From Epiperipatus broadwayi (lineage: Eukaryota; Onychophora; Udeonychophora; Euonychophora; Peripatidae), in contig JAQFVV010000153.1 of assembly GCA_028023455.1 (NCBI GenBank), positions 436,001-500,000 of the forward strand: 64,000 nt of DNA, written 5' to 3'. Positions 35,291-47,179 of the stretch are shown here, one piece after another; positions within the stretch are counted from its first letter, which is position 1, and every line of letters begins with the position of its first letter. The notes below the pieces were generated by a model. The model saw nothing but the letters and a program-made list of their open reading frames with translations, was not told where the DNA came from and searched no databases. The position numbers and the translations under genes are program-made.

Positions 35291-37536
35291 TTTATTTATG
35301 GGAGTTGATTTAAATCCTGATTCCTCCAATTTTTTTAATACTTTAAGTTATAAGATTATTTGCCATTGTCATATGAGTAGCTTCTTTGAATTTTCTTCTT
35401 TGCACTTTACCTCTCTATCCATATTTTTGTATTTTTATGTTCATTGGTACACACATAGCTGCCATTATAGACATATCTGTTTTTACTTTGATAATAATTA
35501 TCTTTTTTCTTACAATCACTGTTTAACAGGGTAACTGGTCTCATCAGTGTAAACTTTTTGCATTCATGTGGTATTTCATAGATATAGTTTTTGATTTTGA
35601 GCATTTGTAGAAGTTAGAATTTCTAGAAGTGTGGTGTCACGTCAATTGCATATTTTCTTGAAATTGTTCACTATTCTTGGTATGTGTGAATACACTCAAT
35701 ATCATTGTATTGATAATTGTTTTTTTGAATTGGATATCTCTTTTTGTTTTTAATAAAGGTTTTCTTGATGAGAGCTCATGAAAGTTTGTCCTATCTAGAT
35801 TTTTTATTTTCCAAATCACTGGTTTCTTAACAACTTCATTTGCTCTGTTTTATTGTGACAGTACAATTCAGGTTTTATGTTTCTGGTGTGATTGGATGTA
35901 TTAACAAATACTTATCAGTGTCTGTTGGTCTCCTATATCTGATTGTTTTTACTTTTTCATAAGAGAGTGTTATCACAAAAACATACAAGAATGCTAATTT
36001 TTTATTCTCTTTCTGGTGCAATGTGAATTTAATCGAAGGGGTGCACTGACAATAAGTGTAACAATGCTTCATGATGTGGTCATACAACAAATGTATCATT
36101 AACATAGCAAAGCTACACATTAGGTTGAAATGAAGTAGTATTTATGATTGTGTTTTCAAGTTCTTCCATGTAAATATTGCTAATCAAGGGTTAGATTAAA
36201 GAGCCCATGGCATCTTTTAATTTTGTTGGAAGAATTCTGAGTTATATTTAAAGTATGTTATTGTTATGCAGAAAGTTAATAGTTCCATTATAGTATCAAT
36301 AGTTGGGTTGTCCTGGTTTGTAGACTATTATTATCATACAACCTTGTGTTTTCACTAGACAATGCTTCATTACATGGTTCATTTGTAAATAATTTTCCAC
36401 ATCAAAGCTTATCAACATGTCAATATTTTCAATTTTCATACTGCTGATTAATTGTATAAAGTGCTTACAATTTTTGGTGAAAGACTGTGCCCCATATGCC
36501 AAAAGTGTAAGAATTTTAAAAAATGTCAATAAGATTTGACATGATGAATTTCTAGAATTAATAAATTGTCTTTATGAATTTTAGATAGTCCATAAATATA
36601 AGAAGTATAATGTTAATTTCCTTTTTTCCAAATCACTAAAATTTTTGTAATGCTTTTAGAATAGTGTTTGCAACTTTAGTTTTGTACTTAGAATTATTTT
36701 TTTTCCACTTTTTTGTATTGTCCTGCTGTAAGAAGTTCCTGTATGCTATTACTATAATCATATGTATCCATTACAACTATCATGTTATGTTGTCAGCAGA
36801 GAAAATGATTAGAGATATATTCTGTTTGAGTAGTTCTATAGCTTTCCTCTCATTACATGAAATAAATGTTTTCTACCTTTTATATCTGTCAAGTACTCTT
36901 TTAATACAACAACATAGTTGAATTGATTTTTCTAGAAGCAATTTTGGATGACTTCCTCATTGGCTGCCATTACATCCAGTAATGAGACAGTAGATGGTGT
37001 AATGGTGTTTAAACCTTTTTCAAGAACAAATGATTCAGTATCTGTAAGATGTTTAGAACTAATACTTTTAGCTGATGAAGTTGGTAGATTGTTTGTTAGA
37101 GTGTGATTTCTAATATGACCATATAGATTTATAAACTTTTCCTTCTGTCGTTCTTTTGTTCTTTCATATAATTTAGAATATGATCTTTTTACACTCGGAA
37201 AACTCTTGTGAACTCTTCATAAGTTAATTTATTTCTTAAAAAAACATTCCAAATTTCTAATGGAACAAAACATTTCATATATGAAAATTTTTGAACATTT
37301 ATTCTTTCTCTCAATAGGGCCTCCATGTTCTCTGAATAAACTTTTCATCTTTTGGAATGAATAACAGATTTTAATTTTAACCCCTTATAAATAATCTCTT
37401 CAGATTTACATTTACATTCTATTTTGGCCAATATTATACATAATTTTTCATTAAATCTATATCGTGTATTTAGTATTTTCCTAATGGTTTGTGATGATGA
37501 TATTATAGATGTGATAATATGTTGGACTGTTTCCAT
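35291..37536 (-). mobile_element. Penelope-like element, copy A, decayed but nearly full-length
   Basis: Minus-strand frames follow the order of a Penelope-like protein. An N-terminal KSEEIIYKGLKLKS stretch is at about 37345-37420. The RT motif A region, MLISFDVENYLQMNH, is at about 36370-36420. The post-catalytic region, with PSIKFTLHQKENKKLAFL and then RYRRPTDTDKYL, lies within 35875-36120. A decayed GIY-YIG start, IYEIPHECKK, is near 35550-35580. Such proteins join a reverse transcriptase to a GIY-YIG nuclease and copy RNA at chromosomal nicks. Frameshifts and stops break every domain, so this copy is dead. Copy B lies directly upstream on the same strand. Confidence 0.8.
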
Positions 37537-37800
37537 TATCTATCATTAAACTTTGAATGTTTGAAAAATGTTAAACTTTATTTAAATTTTTCAAATACAA
37601 AACATAAATAGACAACACAGATTAGTATATTACAGAACATGTTGAATGGTATTATTCTCTTCTTTTCTTAGATGTTGCTGACCTGACCAGTGACAATATT
37701 AGGATAGGAGTTGAACTTACACCTTTAGATTCTTGAAGATACAATTTTATTGTAATGATATAACCAACTGAGATACTCTGACAAAAGAACAGTCAGTAAA
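37497..37800 (-). repeat. Penelope 3' tail with tRNA-like head (copy B)
   Basis: On the minus strand it has CTCAGTTGGTTATATCATTA as the A-box-like part and AGGTGTAAGTTCAACTCC as the B-box-like part. ATATTGTCACTGGTCAGG follows, and a tail ending GATAATGGAAACAGTCC. Its far end abuts the 5' side of copy A. Confidence 0.6.
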
Positions 37801-39125
37801 TTTTATATGCTTATTTATGAAAATTGGCTCAAATCCTTCTGATTCCTTCAATTTTTCTAAGAGCAACATTAATTATATGCTTTTAAACATTATGTATTGC
37901 TACACTGGATTGACTTATAGGTGTATTTTTCATTGTCATGTGATTAGCTTTTCCAATTTTCTTCTTTGCATATTTTTTCTCTATCCAATAATTTTGCATT
38001 TTCCCAATTGAACATATGTTTATTGATACATACCCAGTCTGCCACTGTAGATACATCTGTTTTTTTTTCTTTTAACCATTAGTTTTTGTTCTTTCAATCA
38101 CCATATAACAGGGCAACTGGTATCACCAATATACATTTTTTTCCACATTCATGTATTATTTTGTAGATCAAGTTTTTGCTTTTCAGCATTTCAAGTCTAG
38201 ACTTTGTAAAAATTAAAAATTTTTGAAGTATGGTATGTTTTTGGAAAGCTGTTCTAATGTTATATTAATTGCAGATTTTCTTTAATTTGTCTGCCATACC
38301 TAATATGTATGGGTACACTACAGCATCAATAATTGTTTTTCCTGTTGGTGACTCTTTTATTTGTCTATTAAAGGTTTACTAGCTGATGAAGACATGATAA
38401 TTTCTTATGTTTTGTTATCAAAATCAGTTGTATCCATTGAAACAGTAGTGTTACATTTGTCAGCAGAGATAATGATTAGAGATGCATCTTGTTTGAGAGA
38501 TTTAATCACTTTCTTCTTTTCATAGAAAAGTTTGATTTTTGCTTTTTATGTCTCCCTAGATGTTTTTAACTCTCCAGCATAATTCTGTTGTTTCTTCTAG
38601 AGGTAATTTTGGGTGTTTTCTTTATTCTCTACCATTATATCTAATAAAAGCATTGTAGACAGCATAATAGTGAAGTCTTTTCTTTCCAAGAATAGATAAT
38701 TCAGCATTTATATGTTCAGAACTGAGATTTTTAACTGATGAAGTTGATAGATTGTTAGATACAGTATGATTTTTGATGGCTCCATGTAGCTTTATAAGTT
38801 TTTTTTATATTCTTTTATTCTTCCATGTTTAGAATATGTTTTTTCCACAACTTGACAAACTCTTAAGAAATCTTTATTAGTAAATTTGTTTCTTAAAAAA
38901 CATTCCACATTTCTAATGAACCAGAAGGTTCAATACTTGAAAAACATTTAAGCATTTATTCTTTCTCTCAATAGAGCCTCACATGCTTTCTGAATAATTT
39001 TGTCAGCCAGCTCTTTTAGAGTGAATAGGAGATTTTAAATGCAAATCTCTTCAGATTTACATTTACTAGAGAAAGTTAAGTTGTTTTCAATGTTAGCCAG
39101 TTTATACATAATTTTCTACAATGTC
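37801..39125 (-). mobile_element. Penelope-like element, copy B, internally deleted
   Basis: Minus-strand reading gives an N-terminal part at about 38900-39125 parallel to that of copy A. The GIY-YIG region follows: KNLIYKIIHECGKK near 38140-38190 and INKHMFNWENAKLLDREK near 37965-38035, the latter typical of the end of this nuclease in Penelope-like elements. The RT palm motifs seen in copy A are missing, so a deletion has joined the two ends. Orientation and order match copy A. Confidence 0.75.
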
Positions 39126-39289
39126 TAAACTTCAACATAGGATCTGGTCCATAACAAGTATCTTTATTTCTTTTTTTCTATTTTACAATCATATTTAGTT
39201 ATATCATTTTATAGCAGGAAAGAGATAAAATCTCATTTTTAACTACCTGACCTTGAAATAAATATTAAATTTTTGAATTAACTGTAATA

Positions 39290-39990
39290 AATAGTATATT
39301 TATATAGTTATTGACTATGCTTTTTATGAATTTACACACACTATCCCATAAGCATCTGTTTAAAAAAGCATAAATAAAACACTTATGCTGGGAGATTAAC
39401 ATTATATAAGCCAACTTTTGTTCATTATACCAAAATGAGGGCTTTAACATATTGTGTGGCAGATATATAACTTGGCAAATAAATTGTACAAATTTATTCA
39501 TTCTATTGGGAACAAGAAATATAATCTCACTTTTATTCATAGTCAGCAAATGTTGCTTATATAGTGATAACCTCTGAGCATAAGTGGTCCATTTATGTTT
39601 TTTTTAAATGATGTTTATGGAAATGTGTTAATTTATAAAGACTCCATCACTGGAGATTTATCCCCTTTTTATATTATATATGTAGTCAAGCACTACATAA
39701 ATTCAACATTTTAAAATTTCTAATTACAGGAAATTAAAATGGGATTCTATCTTTCTCCTACTACGTTTTACAATTCATTAATCAAGTAATATTTTAGCAC
39801 ACAATAGGTTAAAGTTCTGATTTCACCATGGTGAGAAAAAGTGGCTGATATAATAAGTTCTAAGCGCAAATGGTCCACTTATGCTTTTTGGATTGATGCT
39901 TATAGGTGAGTGTGTGTAAATTTGTAAAAAAAAACAAAAACACATGACTTCTTTATGTTATATACATAGTCAAGCACTATATAAACAGAC
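39290..39990. repeat. Three diverged copies of an unnamed repeat
   Basis: Segments near 39570-39700 and 39855-39985 share the words AAGTGGTCCATTTATG/AATGGTCCACTTATG and ATAGTCAAGCACTA. The segment 39299-39362 is an inverted copy of the latter part (GACTATGC, then ACACACACTATCC, then ATAAGCATC). No coding content. Confidence 0.5.
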
Positions 39991-41400
39991 TATTTATTAA
40001 ATACATTTTATATAATTTAAAATATTAATTATTACAAAAAATAATTAAATATAAATTGAAAACTACATATATATTAAATTAATACTAACATTTTAGTCTT
40101 ATTATAACCACATTTAATCTCTAGAGAAGATGACTTATGTTGTGTGGCTGTTTTATTGTGTGGATTAGTGTTAGTTCTCCAAGGCTACTGATGAAGCAAG
40201 ATATTTTTAAAACGCATGTATACTGTAGAATTATTTGTGTAGAATAGCAGTCATAATAAAAAGGGTAGAGTTATTTAAATGTGCTTATTATTATTTCTCT
40301 AACTGACCTAAATAAAAAAAATATTTTTTACACTCAATTTATAAAGTATTCTTGATCTTCTTTTCAATATTTTTATTACTGTTAGCTTTACTTATGGACA
40401 TTTAATGTTTTATTATTTCTTCATTCTAATTTTACATTTTCTTTTTATAATTCTTTACTTAGCTTTTTATATGTTACATTTGTGTGATTCCCTATTACAA
40501 TGATATAATCTGTATTTCTGTAATATTTTATAATTTATCTTTTATTGATATATTTTTATATTACTTTTGTTTTTATTTTAGTCAGTAACAATAAATGGTT
40601 ATAAATTTATTTATGAAACAATCTATAATCTATTTCTATAATTATATATAAATACATGTATAGGTGTATGAAATTATAACTATATATTTGTGTATAAAGA
40701 ACAACATATATAAACAACAGCTCTGCCTACATGACTTTATATGTACACATGATTTTTTTTATGATCAAGCAAATGAATTCAAACATAAATATATATTATA
40801 GTTGAACAAATTATTGTACAAAGTTCCTGGGGATAAACATTATCTTAATTACTATAATTGAATAGATTAATATCATACTTTCGGAATATGAAGTAAGAAG
40901 CTATCTTTATTTTTTAAATTTTTTATTTGCGTTTATATATATATTTCAAAATCTTATATATTGTACAGTAAATATTTATAACGAACTTAAATTATCAATT
41001 ATTTTCATGTAATATTTATACAAACAAACATTTTTAAAGATGATGTATCTAAAACTAAAAATAGTTTTCCATTTTTCTTATTAGTTTGTGCCATTTATTG
41101 CTACAAATTGTATTTCTTACTATTCATGAGATTATGATTATAGGTGAATCTTGGAATGTTGGTTAAAGTCACATGATCTGCATTCAAAATTATAGTTTTC
41201 TAGAATATGTTATTATAATATGATAGACAGGTTTGTATGTATATAAACAGTAGCTTGTTGATCTAGTAAATCATTTTTCATTTGTCATTTTTTTTAAAAA
41301 GATGATAAATATTATTTATAAAGAGAAATATATATATATAACATTTATGAATACTAATATATAAATAAAAACCATATGTGTATGTATCATCGTTATCATT
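39991..41400. other. AT-rich region; one hammerhead-like word
   Basis: No gene was found. At 40180-40222 there is CTGATGAAGCAAG, then ATATTTTTAAAACGC. This could be a worn Penelope-end motif but fails as a complete hammerhead. Confidence 0.45.
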
Positions 41401-42680
41401 TTTAATCATTACTTTTCATTGCAGAATAAAGATTTATACAAATTTAATATAGTTTCTCCAATCCACAAACATTTTTGTCTCATTCATTCATCCCAACATA
41501 ATCTTTTTTAGATCTTTAAGAATTTATTGAAATACAATTAAAGATTAATATATAGGATATATGAGCACAGACTTTCACATGACTCACCACTCTCCACACT
41601 ATTTCATAACATTGATACACTTGAACACATATATGTTGAAAAGATAAATAATCAATATACGTATTTCATGCTAAACCAGCAATCATCAGTTGGTCCAGAT
41701 TACCATCTCTACACATATATGCTATAAATGTTCAGATATATATTAAGATAGTCAAACCTCATATTTTAATGGATAGGCTTCAATCTACTCCAAGTCTTCA
41801 ACCGTCCATCCAAGCAATCTATCTATTGACAGTTTTTTTTAGAAACCAGCACCATTTCACTCTCTTAATTCTTTTAATGGTATCTATTTGTGTTTCACAC
41901 ACGAAGTTTGACTATTATCTCATTTTATTATTCCTAACATATATAACAATACATTTTGCTTTGTTGTATGATGTAGTAACTATGTTTAAGACCAGTATGT
42001 AAGCATTGCTAAAATACAATTATTAAACCTTTCAATTTCAAATATATAAGGCATATTTTCTTTTGGAAGTTATTTCTAATAAAAACACTTCAACCAAATT
42101 TAATTGTGTAATTAATTTTATTCATTAGAATTTTTCAGTATTTGTAATAAGTCTAAAGTATTTGCAGTTAACTTTTTTTTCTAATTTATTACTACCAATC
42201 TTTATTATCTATTTTTTTTAAGGTCATTGGATAAGTAACATTTTTCGAACTCATGTAATATTTTCTGAAGCTCTGAAGTATTATTTGCAAAACGACTATA
42301 TCATTTTCAAAATCCATATGTCTTAATTATATTCTAATTATTTTTTGCTCCGTTAGCTTTCCATATTAATTCACAAAATTTTTGTCAAAGATCTTTGTCA
42401 ATGCTAATCATTTTAGTATCACCATGTAATATTAGCACTGAAATCACTGACTTAGCATTTTAATAAATATTCTGCAGACTGTGATAACACGCTGGATCTA
42501 TGTCTTGATGTGTCAAAATGTTAATTAGCAAGAAAATGTTTAAAGAAATAAATGTCTTTAAATAATGCAATACAAAATGGCAATTATATCATTGACATTT
42601 TCTATGACTTTTCTTACTACTAGTATGTGACTTTTGTGCTAAAAACACTTCAATTCAACTTTTTTTGGTTGAATTACTTT
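41400..42680 (-). mobile_element. LINE relic, second copy of the 10.6-13.8 kb family
   Basis: The plus-strand text near 42240-42370 (CTGAAGCTCTGAAGTATT, a CATCATTTTC-like stretch where the FADD codons sit, then GCTTTCCATATTAATTC) parallels 11805-11915. The part near 41780-41900 parallels 10680-10790 (TCCATC, then TTTCA, then CTCTTAATT, then CACAC). On the minus strand this is the 3' half of the same kind of RT, with the catalytic codons no longer readable. Confidence 0.5.
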
Positions 42681-43015
42681 TTTTATATTTTCTGATGTTT
42701 GAAAGTTGTTATTCATAGTTCTTGGAATTCCTATATAATTTACATATAAATTATGAAATGTATACATAATATTTAAGAACATATAAAATAAAACTAATGG
42801 TATCTCTATAATACATTTAGTACGTTAATTATACATTGAAAATATTAAATTACACCTAGCTTATGATTCATCCATCCCTCTCATTTACACACACACATAT
42901 ATATATAATTTTATACCTAATTATCATTATTAGCAGATATTTAAAAAGTGATTATAGTCTTAATTATAAATCCATAAAAAATGTACAAAAATTTAATGAA
43001 CAAAAAAGTTAAATC

Positions 43016-43052
<37 letters not shown>

Positions 43053-43070
43053 ATTTAACTTTTTTGTTGG

Positions 43071-43106
<36 letters not shown>

Positions 43107-44860
43107 CCAACTTGGAACACTCCTCATCCCAAATTCCATTATATACTACCTAATAGCCAGAATGAAAATTTAGACTATTCTTTTTCACTTTATATCCATT
43201 TTGCAGACAATCTTCACTCATTCTAAGTCTTTAAACTACTCTCTCATAAAATAGGGATTGAATTCTAAACATTTTCCCATTTTTTTCTCAGCATGCCTTT
43301 CATGATAAACTTCATTGTATTGCAACTATTTATCAACATAAATATTCATATGACCCTCTTTTACTATTCATATATTTTATTAATATTAGTTTGGAGGTGA
43401 GCTATAGGCATTAAGAATCTAGATATTCATATCCTTGTTCACAATTTGAAAATTTTCATATTACCATTCTCTTGAAAAACAGGGTCTGGTTTCTGTTCAC
43501 TTTTAATATTTTGTAGAGAGGTGAATAATAATTATGTTGTAAAAATATTTTTGATTTTTTAAAATTTATATTAGAATATCCTTATTTCAAACTCCATTTT
43601 CTGCAGCTATTTACTAGTGCAAAAATTAAAATGACCATTTCTTACAATATATACACATTTCAGAAACTATCATTATTCATCAGATGAGTTAATTGTATTA
43701 AAAACCTGGATCATTCATAATGAGAATTTGATATATATGATTAAGCATTATGCTACAAGAAAGTATGTAACCAATCACACAGCATTCATAAATTAGATTC
43801 AATAATTTTAAAAACGATTTAAACTAGTAAAAAAATATATTAGACAACCTAAAATTTAAAATTTTAAACAATGCTACTTATGTTTCAAGATTACAAAATT
43901 AGCAGAAAAAGAAAATGTACAATTTTTATTTATTGTTAAGATTTTAAATAGACAATAACTCAGAACAATATAAACCAGAGGAACAAAAATAAACAGTCTG
44001 GCATGTTACTAGAGCTCTTATTGACCAAATTTCTATTTTATGTTTATATAATAAAACCATCTTAACTGACTATATAATAAATTAAAATATGCATAGCCCC
44101 ATGCTAGAATTAAATTTAACAATTCTTATGACCTTCTACATATCAATGAACTTTCTATTTGGTGTTTACAAAGTAAGAATAAATACAAATCCTTTTAATA
44201 AACTTGAAAATCACATTAATTGACCATATAATAAATTAAAATATTCATAACACTAGATGGAATTAAATTTAACAAACATCATGACAATTTAATATTTAAA
44301 TTTTCCACTACCTATATTTCACATTTTAAATGAAGCAGATAGAAATTTTATATATGTATTCAAAAAATGCAAATAATAATAATGAAGGTAAATGAGATGT
44401 TACCATGACTCCTATTAATTGTTTTTTTATTCTACGAATGCATAACATTATTGTTGTAAATAAATTTAATAAATGATGACAAATATTTAAATTATTCAGA
44501 AACATTATTTGTATTATAAAGTTCCAATGGAAGCAATTTTTATCTGTTGCTATATTTTAAATACACAGTTTTTATAAACAATGTAAACTGCAGGAACAAA
44601 GCTAAATATCAAATATGTTACCACAGCCTTTATTGATTAACTTTCTATCCTATTGATTAACGTTCTATTCTATTTTTTTTTTAATTTTACTTTGTAAATG
44701 CAATATTATTCTGAGTTACTGCCTAATTAAAATCTTAGTATCAGATAACATTTTTCATTTTTGCCCACATTCAGGAAACTTTACACTTGAGGTAGTACTG
44801 CTGAAAGATTTAAATATTAAATTATTATGATATATCAAGATGATATATCATGATTGTCAT
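42681..44860. other. AT-rich region with AT hairpins and weak tandem repeats
   Basis: No gene. It contains the hairpin pair at 42999-43111. Between 43925 and 44750 are loosely repeated blocks, for example 44068-44132 versus 44220-44284 (ATATAATAAATTAAAATAT, then TAGAATTAAATTTAAC), and 43965-44040 versus 44577-44650. Confidence 0.5.
42999..43111. repeat. Two adjacent AT-loop hairpins
   Basis: First hairpin: arms of 21 bases, 42999-43019 and 43048-43068, around a (TA)n loop. Second: GTTGGAAATA at 43066-43075 against TATTTCCAAC at 43102-43111, around another (AT)n loop. The two share three bases. Confidence 0.7.
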
Positions 44861-44880
44861 ATATATATATATATATATAT

Positions 44881-46642
44881 TGTAATGGAACGTACTTGCT
44901 GCATTCCATTTAAATTGAAGAAAGACAAAATTATCCCGGTTATATATAAATAAATTGTGAATTCAATTAATTTCGTAATGACTCTAGCATTAAAAGAAAA
45001 ATAAGAATAATATATTACCGCTCTTCCAAATAAATTACAAAGACGTTACTTATAAAACAAATAGTACATCCTTTATTATTATATTAAGGTTTAATTTTAG
45101 GTAATATCAATGTTTTAAATACAAACCCAAATAATAAACATACATATATACTTGCAATAAATATATATATTAAATATATAAAGACATATCTATGCTTAAC
45201 AAGTAAATATGAATATAAATACAAATCCATACTTATACTTTTCAGATATTTAAAATAATAAAAAAAAATATTACACACAGCAAATACATATAATTATTGT
45301 TTTGGCATGCATAAGAATTATTATACGAAGTTTAAAAAAAAAATGAAAATAAATAAATTAAGGATAAAAATTTTATAATAAAAAAAATTTACGAATATAA
45401 ATTTACTTATTAAAATATATATAACAATTCATATACAACCAAACCTATAAGCCATACTTTAAGATTTTAAATTACTTAAGTATTAATTTTAACACCTGTT
45501 AAACGTTTATTGCTGTTAGAAAACAAGACGCTTGAATTGACTATTTATAAAACGTTATATTTTTATAATGAAAAATAAAAGTAAACAAAAATATCAATCT
45601 CAAAAATATATTTATATATCATTTATACATATAAAATTATTAACTACCTTTTCAAAGTTCACAGGTCCAGTTTTCCTTCAAAAGTTAACTTATTCCCTTG
45701 TTTTATTTCTTTATCCGTTTAATATTAGAATGCATTCTATCGAAGGTGAAGAAACTATTACGTTAGAGAAAATTGTCAATTCTTGGATATATGTATATTT
45801 TTATCCTTCTAAAATTTCTTTCCTTGAAAAATAAATAAATAAATTGAAATGTTGAATCCAATATATTAATTTTAGTTACCTCCAGATTATTATTAGATTG
45901 ACCATTATAGATTCCAGATAGCTATATCAAATTTCGGCTCCAGACGCGATGAAATACATATATTGAAATTTTCTTAGTTGTTTCATTTTAAATTGCCTTG
46001 GAATAAATGAAAGTAATGGGGCAGCCTCTTGGCTGCGATATATATCCCAATTAGCAGGCCATAATTTATGTATTTACCATAAAAATATCTCTTATTCCAA
46101 TATTCTGAAGAATGGTAATTTCAAAGAAATAAAGTACAACAAAATTTTTATCCTTCAGTTGGTTTTATTACCATCTTAATAATAATAATAATGGCCTCTT
46201 TTATTGTTGTTGTTGTTGTTCCACGCGCCAGCAAATGCTGTTTTGAAAACCCTTGTTATACATGTTTTCTTTTAAAACAATTAACATTAAAAAATATATA
46301 TATATCCAGCATATATATATATAAAACATTCAATTGAAAATTTATTTGACAGCTTTAAAAATATACATAAATAATAATATTGCATTTTTTTAATAATCAC
46401 TGCAAATAAAATAATTTTTTTATATAATCTTCAATTTATATGTCTTTATCTATTTATAATAATTAAATATTCATAACGATGTACTATCAACATATAAATA
46501 AAATAATAACTTCAAACAATAACTATACCTAATAAACATAAACAATAATAATACTTCATATGTAAACATCAACTCAAAGAGATTTTTTTTTTAATAACAA
46601 ATGACAATTTTTAAAATATAGATAGACTTATCGATATTTACA
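44881..46642 (-). repeat. 3' LTR
   Basis: It starts directly after a (TA)n tract with TGTAATGGAACG (plus strand) and ends TTTACA. It differs from the other LTR by a few dozen substitutions and small indels, clustered around 45655-45725 and 46140-46200. Open frames in it (88 codons at 45568-45834) are not kept as equivalents in both LTRs and are not called genes. Confidence 0.85.
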
Positions 46643-46645
46643 ATA

Positions 46646-46659
46646 CCCTCTAATCCACC
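46646..46659 (-). promoter_or_regulatory. Polypurine-tract-like sequence
   Basis: On the minus strand this reads GGTGGATTAGAGGG, three bases before the 3' LTR, where second-strand DNA priming would occur. Eleven of 14 bases are purines. Confidence 0.55.
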
Positions 46660-46932
46660 GAAAAAAAAAATGTCTTTGCAGATAACTAATGAATTATGAG
46701 ATATCGAAAAACTTCTCAAATTTGTAATCTTTCTAAGGACTACCATGGTTTAAAGAATATTATTTTTCTTATTAATAACCATATTCATTTATTTATATCT
46801 ATCTTTCAGATCATCTAGATATTTGTCCAAGTTTTCTTAAAAAAAAAAAAATAATAATAATAATCAAAAGTGCCTTTTTAATTCTTCTTGTAAAGAATTT
46901 CCAGTATGTTGAACTTTGTGAAGAAGTTTGCT

Positions 46933-47160
46933 TTAATTTACAAGATTTTCATATAGCATTTTGGTATAATTCAATTGCTTTTGAATAATTTTGAGATAAG
47001 TACCTAAAGATTTTGCTATGAATTCCTTAGATTCTGCATCTATATCCTTTACATAAATAGTAACTTGATCATAAGCACTAACATAATTCTTAACTTTATC
47101 ACTAACAGTTGCTATTTTATCAGATAATCTAACTTTTCCTTTGACTATCTTTATAAACAT
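46933..47160 (-). CDS. Possible second frame of the LTR element, 75 residues
   Basis: It starts at the ATG at 47160-47158, about 20 bases after the stop of the 420-codon gene and in a different frame. The frame is open for a few codons upstream of the ATG. The peptide is lysine-rich and probably helical (KGKVRLSDKIATVSDKVKNY, later IDAESKEFIAKSLGTYLKII), compositionally like the upstream protein. It could be a separate small protein, the former C-terminus of the large protein after a frameshift, or a chance frame. No domain is recognised. A single-base insertion or deletion near 47160-47180 would be needed to join it to the upstream frame. Confidence 0.45.
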   Translation of the reverse strand: MFIKIVKGKVRLSDKIATVSDKVKNYVSAYDQVTIYVKDIDAESKEFIAKSLGTYLKIIQKQLNYTKMLYENLVN

Positions 47161-47179
47161 CGTCAACTTGAGTAAGTCT

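Noticed and set aside
37071-38770. CTGATGAAG words at 37073, 38384 and 38737
   Set aside because: They lie inside Penelope coding remains (antisense), with no GAAA box or flanking helix.
40180-40222. Hammerhead candidate CTGATGAAGCAAG with AAAACGC
   Set aside because: The second catalytic box lacks G12, helix II pairs poorly and no helix I could be drawn. Kept only as a possible worn Penelope end.
45568-45834. 88-codon plus-strand frame in the 3' LTR
   Set aside because: It lies antisense to the element, inside an LTR, and the matching stretch of the other LTR has changes around 50930-51000. No motif was recognised.
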